Below, in pieces: positions 13,171 through 24,160 of a stretch of 64,000 nucleotides of DNA (its first letter is position 1; every line of letters starts with the position of its first letter). The notes beneath the pieces were generated by a model. It was not told the DNA's origin and did not search any database. It saw nothing but the letters and a program-made list of their open reading frames with translations. Source of the DNA: Clusia tigrina (Eukaryota; Arthropoda; Insecta; Diptera; Clusiidae); contig OV050030.1 in the NCBI GenBank assembly GCA_920105625.2, forward strand, positions 408,409,034-408,473,033, given 5' to 3'. Position numbers and translations under genes: made by a program.

Positions 13171-16100
13171 TATGAAAAATATAATATTTTGTAGCGCAAA
13201 CCCCTGAAGTTACGGTAAATGACAAAAGTCTTGTTCAGAATGATTCGAAATGGTTCTTTCTACAATTCTCCACAAAGTTTTAATTAGAAATTTTCCCATT
13301 TATTCAATTCCACAACCAGGAAAATTGGTCAAGTATATTGTATGAGAGAGAAAGTAAATCTGTTCATCTGGGATTATCAAAAGGAATGACAATACTATTA
13401 CTTGAATTATTGTCAAAATGACAATAATATTGCCTAAAAAAAAACTAAAATTAGTACTGAATTGATGAAAATACAATTCTCAAAAATATAAAACAAGTTG
13501 TCAACATTTTCTGGCACTGTTGCCCCCGTCTAAATCCAGCACTGGCACCCAGCAGAGTGGACAGAACAGCTCAATGCCGCATTGACTGCCGTTGAGCAGA
13601 CCACATTGGCATTTAAATTGTATGCAATAAGATATTCTGTTGTCGTTGTTGTTGTTGTTGGTGTTGCAGTTGCTTTGTGAGTAATTCATGTAGGTACATG
13701 TGTAAAGATGGAAATCAAATGCAAGTATAAAATACACACAATACCGCAGCGCGATATAAAAGCGACATTTTTAGTGCTAAATTGATTGATTTTTATTCAT
13801 TGTTGTTTTTCTTTGTATTTGTAATTTTTTATTGCAATATTTCGAATTGCGCAATTTTCCTTGACGAATTTTTGTGCTGCAATATTTGCGATGATTTCGG
13901 TTTTATACGTCCTCACTTTATTTGGCCGTAGACGTATTTGTAGATTTGTCCTTGATTTACGCGTAAAGGTGTGAATATTTCGTAGTTAAAGTTTGTGACC
14001 TTCTTTGAAGAATTTCAACTTTTCATTGGAGGCATGGTTTGTGGAATGGCTGTCGTTATTGTGGTACAAAGATTTTTAGTATTGCTTCACATATTTATTG
14101 ACTCAGTGATTGAGGCAGCACACTCGAGTGATCGGCACTGCACTCTCAACGACCGCCTACAAAGAATTTTGTGCCTTCTACTTGGAGTACATTTTCGCTA
14201 CAACTCTGGAGGTACACAAGTCATCTATAGGGTAGTTATTTAACTTTGTAGGGTTCATCTTATACTACGAGGAATTAAAATCTTATGTTACAGTTATATA
14301 TATGTATAATGTATATATAAGTACGTATAATGTCAACTTAGTTTCATCAGCGATCCAATTCATTCATCATCATTCCAGCAAGCGTTTTCCATATCCTTCC
14401 ACCATACTGATTGATGTGGGAAATATTAAACGTGCAATTCTCTGCTTAGTCTGGCAACAAAGTCTGCTTGCTGCCAATATCTATGCATATTCACATCTAA
14501 AAATCCCGACACAAGCTCTCAGCAATTTACGGTAATGTTCAAATCTTTGTGGCATGAGCAAAGGGAGCATTTTGAAGTTTTTAATTTAGAAAAGATTTAT
14601 GAACATGAGCCCCCAGCTAAATAGTTCATTAATATTGCTACACGACAATTGCATTTCATGACACGCGATTGCTCCAATGTTCCAATTGCAATGCACGCCA
14701 TTTACATTTATTTAGGCCCATGAAGACTTCTCATGCCGCTTGCGCTTTGGGTAAATCTATCAATTTCCATTTATTTTCTTCGCAATTTACAGCCAGTGAC
14801 ATTAAAGTGGCCAACATTTTCATACTGGATAGGACAAACTAAGTAAGTATGTCGAATGTGGCTATGAAAATATTCTGCAGCACGAATGTTCCGTTTCATG
14901 GCAAGAGGCTCACTAGGCTATTTAAGATCAGCGCGGATTTAATTAAGACAAAAGGGAAAAAGTACTTGAAAAATTTTCGCTTGTAGTGCTGGGCTGGGAG
15001 AAGGGCCCAATATGCTTGCCGCCACTTCCGGGTCGCCATAAAAGACTTCATTGTCATTATTTGTCAGAGAAACGTATTTGAAGCAGTGTGATTGACCGTC
15101 GCTTTACAAACGTCACATTTTATGAGCCTCATATGCCGTTCAGGTTTTAGTTTAAATTTTTTCCTTTCTATTTGGTGATATTGGCATTTTGTATGAGAGG
15201 AAGTCAGTCGGGTCATTATGCCTAGTCACATAAACTGCGCGCAATATGCAATATGAGCAGAAACTTTAACTGCGGTATATGTGGCAGGGTAAATGTTGAC
15301 GCGTGACTCATAAAATTCCCATACAGCATCATGTTAGCAATGAAAATTGAGTTACAAATCAATTGCATATAAATTCACATGAGGTGTGGATGGTGTGAGT
15401 CAGAAAAAGAAGGACAATACCTCGGCCACTACTCCAAAACAATTGCATAAGAAACGATGTGCGACATATAAAATTGGCACATGATACTTTGGCATTCACA
15501 CATCAATAGGGTGAGTAAACGCAGCTTGTCAATATGAATTGGGTGTTCACTCAGAATGAGCATGATTCACTCGCCATACTTGATTGTATTGAATTCCCAT
15601 AAAATTGCAGAGTTGAGTGAATGCATCACACCCATTGCAATCGTGACCCTGACTGCAATTCTCGACGATTATTGAATAGTGAATACGTTAACTAAAGTGA
15701 CAGTATCACTTGAGAAGGTTAAGTTGCGTGCCACACATATGTCATAAAATATAAAAAACTAGAAAAATGTTATTAGGAAACAAAGTTATGCAGTGAGTCT
15801 AGGCATGAACATTTTGGAGTGAGGTATATCCAAGAAATGAGCAAGATTTAATTTTAAGAATCTTTAAGAGCAAAATTCCTCTCATCTTTAATATTACACA
15901 CAATTACGTTCTGGTGACGAAAAGTTGTTCAGTGATGAACCCGTAAATTCTATTAACAATTCAGTCGTTACCTTAGTGGTGTTATAATCATATTTCCTTA
16001 TTGTAGGTATCTGAAACAAAGACACCCCAATCTAAAGATGATCTTCTATAAACTGGAGAATGCATTGCGAGGAGTAAATCTAAATACTCCAACTTGGAGT

Positions 16101-18298
16101 TTATCGATTTCCAAACTGTATGAGAATTTCCACAGATATTTTGTAATATGTGCATTGCCATAGTTCAATTCTTCAATTCAATTACCTTTCTAGAAGAGTT
16201 TTTTGCAGATTTTTTCACTTTCACATATTAATCCTTCGGTATTTGTCGAGAGAGAGTGCAATTTTTTTCTATTCGCAATTTAGGAGTTCGGTTTAGAAGT
16301 CTTCTCCACTTTCACATTCCATTAGGGGGACTGTGATTCCTTGCCTACTTCTCTGTTTTGGACACAGATTCTCGTAGTTACCTATTAAGATGTGACCATA
16401 AGCATTGTTGGTTCCCGAGATTCCGGCCAGCTGGAATTGGAACAGGTTCAATTGCAAGTTCAAATTAACTATAGTGGTGGTCAAACAAAAATACCTCCTC
16501 AATTACCACGGTGGAGAATTTTTCATCAAAGATGTTTGTTCAGCTAGGCTTGAATCATCATAGTTGAATCGATATAGGCTTGATAGGATATAGTTGTGAA
16601 ACACGCATAGTTCTTGACTAAATACCCCAAATAGAAACAGGGATCTATATAAAAAAGCAGTTTGAATAACTCAACACCTTTTAGATTAAAATCAACACTA
16701 GGAAACTCTTTGAAATTGTGTAGAAATTATATTACATGATGGCATATATACTCAGAGATCGCCTCACCAACATCCTTCCGATTACCATGTGGCTCTCATT
16801 AGATCTCAATTGATTTTGAAAACGAAAAGAAATGGTTTCAGAAAGGAACTGAAAGAGAAAAGGACCACACTTCAGTATAGAACACAAGAAGCAGATTCTA
16901 GAAAAAATATTGAAAATCATACTGATAATCATAATGGAAACGAATTATTCCCATAGAATTATTCGATTTAACAAATTTATATACAAAAAAAAGAGAAGCT
17001 TTTCAAAAACTATTATTTGCGTTAATCCTTTGTGCGAAATATCGCTTCAATGCTAACAAATACCAATGACAATTGTGTGAATTCATTAGAGTTGGGCTTA
17101 GTGAGATGCCGATTGCCCCACAAGATATCATTTGATGATCATTTTGCAATTGAGTGCTACACAAATTCATCAATGCATCGTATACCCAGCAGGAGGTGTG
17201 ACTCCCATTCTTCTTTATTTCAGACCGCATTTTCAGTCACAAGCACAAAGACGGCATTAAATGAACCACTGGGAGGATTTATTCTCAATAAATCATGAGC
17301 GATGCAGGTAAATTTTGCTGTCAGCTGATTTTAGAAAGATATTTGCCGGATATTGAGGAAAAAAATGTCTAGATATGCAAATGACTCATGCAGGCTTGAG
17401 TCATTCCCGACAACAGTGGTCCCAGTCAAAAATGAAATGCTTAGCATCGGAACAAGTTTGAACGGGTATCGCCGCTAATATAGCAATTGGATAAGCAGCA
17501 GAAAATCATATTGAGAAGCATTTCTAGCGAAGCCTCCAGCATAATTTGTGGTAATATGCTAGCGCACAAAATTGCCTCCACCACCATGCTCTGTGATGTT
17601 TGCTTTATGCGTTCACTGCTTGCCACTGCGGTAACTGATGCAATTGCCATCAAAGCAGCGCACGGCATTAATATCAGCGACATCAGCCGCAACGAGCACA
17701 TTCACACATGCCTTCCTCTCAGCCATACCAAGCCATGCCATGCCATGCCACATGCCACATGCCGCATACCTTTCGCCGTAGCGGCAACTAATTCTGAGAA
17801 ACTTATCGCGCTGGCTACCAGTTAACAATTATGATTGTTTCCCCGACTGTGAGCAGCATAACAAGCAACTAACTGCAGCTTTAACGATACAATGCGCCAT
17901 GGTGAAATTACTTTTCAATTCATTGAAGCGTCCAGCAAAACATCGTCGCCTTATCAGCATAGCAACAGTAACAGCACCAGCACCAGCACCAGCAGCAGCA
18001 GCAACAGTAAATGTCACACTGGTACTCGTATCCATTTCGTGCTTAGACAATTACGACCACTCACTTCACACAGACCCATACCACGAAGTTTGTGAAGCCC
18101 TACAACTCCCCCGACAATCTGCATGAATTCCTGTTCGGCGTATAAAACTCGCACATAATGGAACAAAAAATATCAGCTGTAAAGAGAAGCAATCAACTCG
18201 TGACAGGCATTAAGCAAACTAACGTCATTCCGTAAAGAGTTTTTTCCATTAGTTTCTGACAAGTGTGCTGGCATCATTGCTGTTCCACATTAGATCAT
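13171..18298. other. Long stretch without a recognisable gene
   Basis: Contains a GTT-rich run near 13636-13670, a CATGC-rich run at about 17732-17762 and CAG-rich DNA at about 17960-18010. Frames over these runs (for example 17487-17825) are Cys/Ala-rich low-complexity reads with no family resemblance. Confidence 0.45.
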
Positions 18299-18299
18299 A

Positions 18300-18545
18300 T
18301 TCGATTTATTTAGGGTGTTATACACGATTCGATTTATTTACGGTGTTATACGCGACCTGAATGATCTTTTGTGATCTATTGGGAATAAACATATCTTTAG
18401 ATCTTCTATCAGGTTAATTTCCGACAGGAATTCATGTATTGTGGAGAAGCAAGTTGAGGGTTCTTGCTCATATCTAAGATATATTCTCCAAAACACCTCT
18501 GTCTTTTGTGTGCCAAAGGTGCAGTGAGGTTTCGTCACTTTCTCT
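18300..18545 (-). mobile_element. LINE 3'-end remnant with duplicated tail
   Basis: The minus strand reads EVFWRIYLRYEQEPSTCFS and FLSEINLIEDLKI, the C-terminus of the LINE subfamily also present at 25946-26835. Nucleotide similarity between the two is obvious through the last 200 bp. Relative to that copy it has lost about 16 bp at the knuckle (near 18525). It carries the 3' UTR motif on the minus strand at 18350-18367, followed by a 28-bp tandem duplication (18301-18328 and 18329-18356). Confidence 0.75.
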
Positions 18546-18930
18546 GTTCCACGTTAACCATCGCATATAACCACTGTAATCATCGTGTATAAATTTTCTT
18601 ATCTTTATTTTCCAATGTTCTTTCCGATTTATAAGCATTTAATATAGGATCCTAAGGAACATTATGTAAACGGGACCATATTAGTGGGACTGGGCTACAT
18701 CGGTTCGAAGTGTAAAATCCCTGGATATCATTCCTTCCGAATTTCTCTAAGATTCATCGAGTAATTTTGTTTTGAAAGCTGTTGAGATATTTAAATTTTC
18801 ATTTTGTTCCCGTAGCTGTGGAAAATATGAAATATCGATCCGAGTTTCTATTAATTTTTTTTCGATTTTTAAAATATAACTTGAGAATGAGAAAGTTATC
18901 CAGGGGGTAGGTTTCCAATATTCTCTTCTA
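18546..18930. other. AT-rich spacer, nothing recognised
   Basis: Separates a LINE remnant from the Gypsy integrase relic. No coding or repeat signal is visible. Confidence 0.45.
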
Positions 18931-19330
18931 AGTGGACACCAGGGGTCTTGGAAAACATACTAGAGAATCAGACGAGCATCCACCTGGAAAGATATTCTCA
19001 GGGACATAAAGAAATATGTGAGAAATTGTCCAAAATATCACGTCAACATGAGTTCCAGGTTGACAAAGATACCAATGGTGTTGCCTGACATAGCGACGCA
19101 GCCATTTGACAAAGTTCATATGGACATTGTCTGAAAAAATGTCAGTGAATAAGTAAATCGGGATGTTGCAAGATGATTGTTCAAAATATATGGCATGCTT
19201 AGTCATATCTGATCACTCGCCTTGGGACCAGAAGCATTTTTTGACGAAATTATAGCGCGTTACAACATACCGAAGGTATTGGTAACCGACAACGGTTCAA
19301 CTTTCGAATCAAAACTATTGTCCCCTTCAT
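18931..19330 (+). mobile_element. Gypsy-type LTR retrotransposon integrase relic
   Basis: One frame reads SGHQGSWKTY, then after a stop RRASTWKDILRDIKKYVRNC. This resembles the HHCC zinc-binding region of retroviral-type integrases, with the last Cys changed (PKYH). FDKVHMDIV and, further on, VLVTDNGSTFE follow, matching the first and second catalytic Asp blocks of the DDE core. The middle of the core needs a frame change and holds several stops; the third catalytic residue (Glu) is not visible. No flanking LTR, reverse transcriptase or gag was found, so this is an isolated dead internal fragment. Assignment to Ty3/Gypsy rather than BEL rests on the motif wording. Confidence 0.75.
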
Positions 19331-19673
19331 GATTACTGTCGGATATTGATGGAATAAATAACTTAATATACAAATATAACGAAGAGGACCAATGGAAGAG
19401 GTCTCTTTGTCTCTCCCCTACATGAAGTCAATAATAATTATGATATTTGTTCAAGCAACATTTTTCTTGAAACGAGTAAGCTTAATACCATTGCAAAACT
19501 CTACAAGACTCAGTTATCAGTAATTAAGGAATAAATGGACGTCAAACTCTACTCATAGAAAGTGGTGTTATTTTGTACTTGTGTGTCCCAGAGATTGTGT
19601 TGTCTTTCGTAGCCATTTCCTAAGCCTAATAAGTTTCTAAACCTGTCCAAAAACAAAGAATCCGAGGTATTTT
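19331..19673. other. AT-rich spacer, nothing recognised
   Basis: May include further decayed LTR-element DNA, but no domain can be read. Confidence 0.4.
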
Positions 19674-19685
19674 ATAAAATGATTT

Positions 19686-19886
19686 CGCCGCCCTCAGTGG
19701 TCTAGTGGTAAGCATGCTAGACTCACACCCCGTGGGTCGCAGGTTCAAATCCTGCCACGGGATTGGTCTCCAAAATGGTTCTTTCTATAAAATCCTTTTC
19801 TCCTCGAGTCGAAGGCTTCTGTAGCTAGTACTCATTTCCCCAACACCTTTCATTCATAATTAATTATGGTGTCAGATATAATAATA
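19686..19886 (+). mobile_element. tRNA-derived SINE with 12-bp TSD
   Basis: The 5' head resembles a tRNA gene: an A box tggtctagtggt at 19698-19709 and a consensus B box ggttcaaatcc at 19742-19752, correctly spaced for a Pol III internal promoter. A tRNA-unrelated body follows, ending in a TAA-type repeat. Direct repeats ataaaatgattt at 19674-19685 and 19887-19898 flank it exactly. The missing acceptor-stem pairing and CCA context argue against a functional tRNA. A related copy lies on the minus strand at 52056-52250. The parent tRNA is unresolved. The TAA tail suggests mobilisation by a TAA-tailed LINE, which is inference. Confidence 0.88.
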
Positions 19887-19898
19887 ATAAAATGATTT

Positions 19899-20243
19899 TA
19901 GTCGAAAATGAAATATTGCTGGAGCTTAAAATCATCGATGGAGGTTGTTTCTCTACGAAGCAAATACTCGTATACATGTTTCCTAGGCCTTTTTTTCGGG
20001 TACTACAAATAGTAGCGATTAACGGAGCATCTGTGCCATACGCTAAATGTCGCTTAATTTTGTTTTAATAATCAAATATAATTTACCAACCAAGTGACTG
20101 TAAACGTTTTTTTGATCATAACTGCGATTATCATCCCATCTCGGTTGATTATTGAGCACCATAATCTCATATGCCGACACTATTGTGCTCTCGGTCTTTT
20201 GAACTTCATTCTTGGTGGATTGTATAATATGATTATATAATAT
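19899..20243. other. Spacer between SINE and LTR, nothing firm
   Basis: A minus-strand frame from 20285 to 20043 runs out of the LTR and has no recognised domain. No primer-binding site is visible next to the LTR end at 20244. Confidence 0.4.
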
Positions 20244-20659
20244 TGTTACGAAATCGCCCTCCTGAAAATTTACTCTAACTCTCAATACTCGGATTCATAC
20301 CACTGGATTGTGTACTAATCAAACAGTCGATGGTTAAATTAAAATAATTAACTTTATTAAGCAATTTACACACTCAATATTCGGCTTAAAGTTTACTTTA
20401 TTACAAATTGCACTTTATTTATTAATTAATTTAATCACTTTATCACTTCTTAATACTGTAACTGCTGCAAGTGAAATGCACGATGTACACACGATTTCTA
20501 CTCAACTGCGTCTCGACTTTAATTGTGTGGTGGCTTATATACCTTTCTTATGGTTGAAGTAGAATATTCCCTACTCTATAAAAGAAGTTTCTGGAACATT
20601 CTCGAATCTTTTCTATACTTATCGAATGTTATTTCTCGAATATTATCTACACAATAACA
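20244..20659 (-). mobile_element. Solo-LTR-like element with heat-shock-type promoter
   Basis: The 416-bp segment is bounded by TGTTA...TAACA, the TG...CA ends with a 5-bp inverted repeat expected of an LTR. On the minus strand it reads as U3-R-U5: an array of heat-shock pentamers (20584-20606), then a TATA box (tataagcc, plus coordinates 20535-20542) about 40 bp downstream, then AATAAA-type signals, ending in a gcgatttcgtaaca block. I found no target-site duplication, no PBS on the left and no purine tract on the right, so its solo status and boundaries are uncertain. A decayed heat-inducible host promoter is the alternative. Confidence 0.5.
20584..20606. promoter_or_regulatory. Heat-shock element array (five contiguous pentamers)
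   Basis: Alternating GAA and TTC triplets, each separated by two bases, occur at 20584-20586, 20589-20591, 20594-20596, 20599-20601 and 20604-20606. All five match the nGAAn/nTTCn rule for heat-shock factor trimers. A further TTCnnGAA pair sits at 20633-20640. The array lies just upstream of a minus-strand TATA box within the LTR-like element. Function is inferred from the motif alone. Confidence 0.75.
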
Positions 20660-21504
20660 GAAGTTTCAAGAGGGTTCTTGAGTAAGCTTTTTTTTTGAAT
20701 AGATCATGTCTAGACTTATATACACCTCTCTCGTTGTGAACTGCACTTAATAGAGGTATCTTAAAAGTATGCAATCATATATGCTTCAATCTCTTCAGTA
20801 TTTAATAATACCATAGAATAAAAATGTAAATGATTTACACATGAAGGGTCCCTGTGGGTGATCCATTTAATTTGAGTGATTCTATATTTAGTAGTATGCT
20901 TAGTAATACGAGTACTTATTCAGAAAATAGGGAAATATATTAAGTTTTTTAGGAATCAGATCAGAAGTGGCTTCTTTATATGTAACAATGTCATAATATT
21001 TCTAAAAAATTTATTCACATGATTTTCTTAGATAGAAAATTGGGGTAGGCTGCAGAGCCGTCGTGGAAAGAGTTCTACAATCACTTAGGCAAGTGATGTT
21101 CATTGTGATTTAATCCTGAAGATAGGAACAAGAGAAGAGTGCTGCTTATCTTAGTCAGCGAAATAAGATGTCTTAAAATTTTTTGACTGAACACGCCCTT
21201 GCTCTGAAATAAAATCACTTTATAAGGTTGCTTTATGGTTGATACTAATACACTTTAGCTTGGATAAGAGTCCACCATTATGTAGTACATATTTAGAGAG
21301 CACAGACTACAACGTTTTATATAGTTATATCCGAACAATAGTCTAGTAATATTTAACTACTTATTTGAAATACTTATGGTGTGAATAGTCTCGATAATTG
21401 TTCCACCAGATTCCATCTTTTCGGAATGTAGTTGGCGTGGTTTGTAGTTTTCTATAGGTTTTCGCCCACTGTCATAATTTGGAAGTCGTTTTGTCACATG
21501 GCTA
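20660..21504. other. AT-rich DNA with one weak dispersed repeat
   Basis: The segment around 21045-21120 (gcagagccg, cacttaggcaag, gtgat) resembles 57050-57130 on the same strand. Otherwise there are no genes or domains. Confidence 0.4.
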
Positions 21505-21522
21505 ATGATAACATAACATGGT

Positions 21523-22719
21523 ATCATAATAATTATGATAACATAATGTAATGTAAAGGGAGGTATGTCATGTACTGCGACCTAAAAGATCTATTGTACA
21601 ACCCTCTGCTAATATAGGATAATCCTATAGAAACTCATCCATCTTTGTTATCCTTAGAAATACTAGGATATCACCTGGATCTATCTTTGCTATTTCATTA
21701 CCTGGTATCAAATATGATCCCAGGCTTTTGTATCTGCTGTGCATCAGTGCTCCACAGCTGCCTAATATGTGCTCTGGCGACTCGGTTTCCTCGTCGCAGA
21801 ATCTGCACAATGAACTTGAAACGATTCCTAAGTTGCTTAGGTGTCCCTTGAGCTTACAGTGACCAGTCAAAAGCCCGGTCAGTATTCTTAAACTGTTTTT
21901 GGGCAAGTCAATGCAAAATTTGAATCTTTTGCAGTTGTAGTTGCCCAAAAGTAGTTTTGATTGTCTTAGCCCATTATGACTTGCAAAAAGTTCCTGCCTT
22001 TTTTGCCTTTCTTGTTCCCTAACTATGACTTGCAAAAAGTTCCTGCCTTTTTTGCCTTTCTTGTCCCTAAGTACTTCTTGTCATACTCCTCTGCCTATGC
22101 CACAGTAAGGTTCCGGGCCTATCATTGCCATGGAGGCCCTTTTTCTGGCAAGTTCGTCCGCTTGTTCATTGCCCCGGATACCCATGTGGCCAGGGACCCA
22201 GCATACACTAACCTTGTTGTACTTTCCCGACGAATTTAAATTCTGTAGACAGTCCCATACTAGCTTAGAGTCCACTTCATACGAGCTTAATGCTCGAATG
22301 GCCGCTTGACTGTCAGAAAGTATGGCTATTTCCCGTCTTCTATAGCCTCTGTTTAGATTAAACTGCGCGCATCTTTCGATGGCGAGAATCTCTGCTTGGA
22401 AAATACTTGGATATTTACCCATTTGCTCGGAGTATTTGGTTCTAGGTCCAAATACCCCCGCTCCGGTACCACTATCGGTTTTTGACCCATCCGTATACCA
22501 CATGATCGTATGTTCCTTAAAGGAGTACGCAGCGTTTAAATTGCTCCATTCCTTCTTGTAACTTAGTTTTACCACAAAGTGTTTCTCAAAATCAAATTTC
22601 TTACTCATCTTGTCCTGTGGATAATCTAGAAGAGAGTTATTGAGCGGGTTTCTCAGGTTCCATCGCCCTTTGTATGCCCCGGACCTTGTCTTATCTCCCG
22701 ACAACCTAATTAAAGTAGT
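21523..22719 (-). mobile_element. I-like LINE copy with complete RNase H, 18-bp TSD
   Basis: Read on the minus strand, the copy begins at TLIRLSGDK and runs through a full RNase H domain. The acidic blocks are WYTDGSKTDSGTGAGV, FQAEILAIERCAQF, LSDSQAAIRAL and CWVPGHMGIRGNEQADELA, so all catalytic residues are present. GPEPYCGIG, the TGHCKLKGHL block and the knuckle CRFCDEETESPEHILGSC follow. The only obvious lesions are an in-frame TGA near 22081 and a 49-bp tandem duplication (21975-22023, 22024-22071) in the linker. The 3' UTR carries the shared motif at 21574-21592. The direct repeat atgataacataacatggt at 21505-21522 and 22720-22737 flanks it. It looks like a relatively recent 5'-truncated insertion. 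Confidence 0.93.
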
Positions 22720-22982
22720 ATGATAACATAACATGGTGTAATATTTATTTTCAGTTTTCTGCACCAGAGAATTATGTTTATATTGAATTTGGAGATATCC
22801 ACAGTTGTTTACATATATACTCATAACTATAATAATTGCTTCATAACTCAGTAGCCTTATGATTACTGAGAGTTCAATTGTATGTTCCTGGCCTATAAGT
22901 ATCTAGATATATTTATGCTTCTCAAACCACCACAAAGTTTTTATTTAATGATTATTAAAACTTATTTTAACTAGATAAGTAA

Positions 22983-24160
22983 TAAATTACTACCAACATA
23001 AAAATATAAGCGTGCAGTTGTATAACCGATGCATGAATGCCTGCCAAACAGCAGCACTGGAAGATATGTTGGACTTAAGTCCATTACATATAGTAGTGAA
23101 AAAGAGAGCCCTGACAATTGCAGTCAGGATCAATGGAGACAAGTCAAATACTAGGCTGTATGAAAGGAAATGGAAGCGAACAAACCCAGATATTTTTACT
23201 CCCTGCTGAATTGTCATGACTCCGAATACATTTGACTTTGAGAAATGGTTTGAGACATAACTAAGCAACAAAAAGGAATGGAGCGGTTTAAGTAAAGAAT
23301 ATTCTTCTAAAGAAAATACAATCGTGTTGTATACAGCTGGGTCGAAAACAGAAAGTGGTACCGAAGCTAGGGTTTCCAGACTCAGAACTAGATGCTCTAG
23401 GCCCATGGGAAACCACCCAAGTATTTTCCAAGCAGAATGCTATGCCTTCGAAAGATGTGCACATATTAACTTGAGTAAGACATACAAAAGACGCGACATA
23501 GCCATATTATCGGACAGTCAAGTCATTGGAGAACTAAGCTCTTACGAAGTACACTCTAAGTTGTTATGGGACTGTCTTAAGAAACTAAACCTGCTAGGCA
23601 AAGATAACGACGTCAGCCTTTCCTGGTTACCCGAGCACGTAGGGATCCAAGGTAACGAGCAGGCAGACAACCGTGCCAGCGAAGCATCTTCCACAAAAAC
23701 TAATAGACCAAAACCTTTTGTGGGTTAGGAAGAAGAGTATGGGCAAACTTACTCAGAGAATATGAGAACTGAAACTTTTTCACTCCACGTAGGCTGAAGG
23801 CAATCTAAACTCTTGTTCAGCGACTATCCAAGAAGAGGCTAAGAATTTTAAACGGTTTTCTGACTGGACACTGTGGGCTCAAAGAACATCTGAGCAAGCT
23901 AGGGATTATAGCAATTCATGTGCATATTCTGAATCAACAGAGCACACAACTGGGATTTGTGGAGCGGAAAAAGCACCTATGTTCAAATAACATCTGAGCA
24001 AGCTAGGAATTGTTGCAAGTCCTATGTGCATATTCTGTGAGAAGGATATTGACACTCCAGAGGACATAACTGGGATTTGTGGAGCGTTGATGCACAAATG
24101 GAAAAACACCTGCGAAAAAACTTTTTGGAGTTTTTCTGTCATTTAATTAATATTATTATT
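22983..24160 (+). mobile_element. I-like LINE copy, RNase H plus duplicated knuckle region
   Basis: The plus strand opens with the end of the reverse transcriptase region (TAALEDMLDLSPLHIVVKK). RNase H blocks follow: LYTAGSKTESGT, where the usual first catalytic Asp is Ala, then FQAECYAFERCA, LSDSQVIGEL and SWLPEHVGIQGNEQAD, where the PGH glycine is Glu. Stops near 23208 and 23260 also disable it. Past the TGHCGLKEHL block, a segment of about 104 bp covering the knuckle is repeated (23885 and 23989). The second copy keeps MCIFCEKDIDTPEDITGIC. The tail is AT-rich (tattattatt). It lies about 260 bp from the minus-strand copy at 21523-22719, pointing away from it. No TSD was found. Confidence 0.87.

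Noticed and set aside
16293..16502. Minus-strand frame resembling an RNase H end
   Set aside because: The expected VPGH and NExAD residues could not be aligned without forcing several gaps.
19687..19762. Possible functional tRNA gene
   Set aside because: A and B boxes are present, but the arms do not close into a proper acceptor stem, and a TSD and TAA tail show it is a SINE head.
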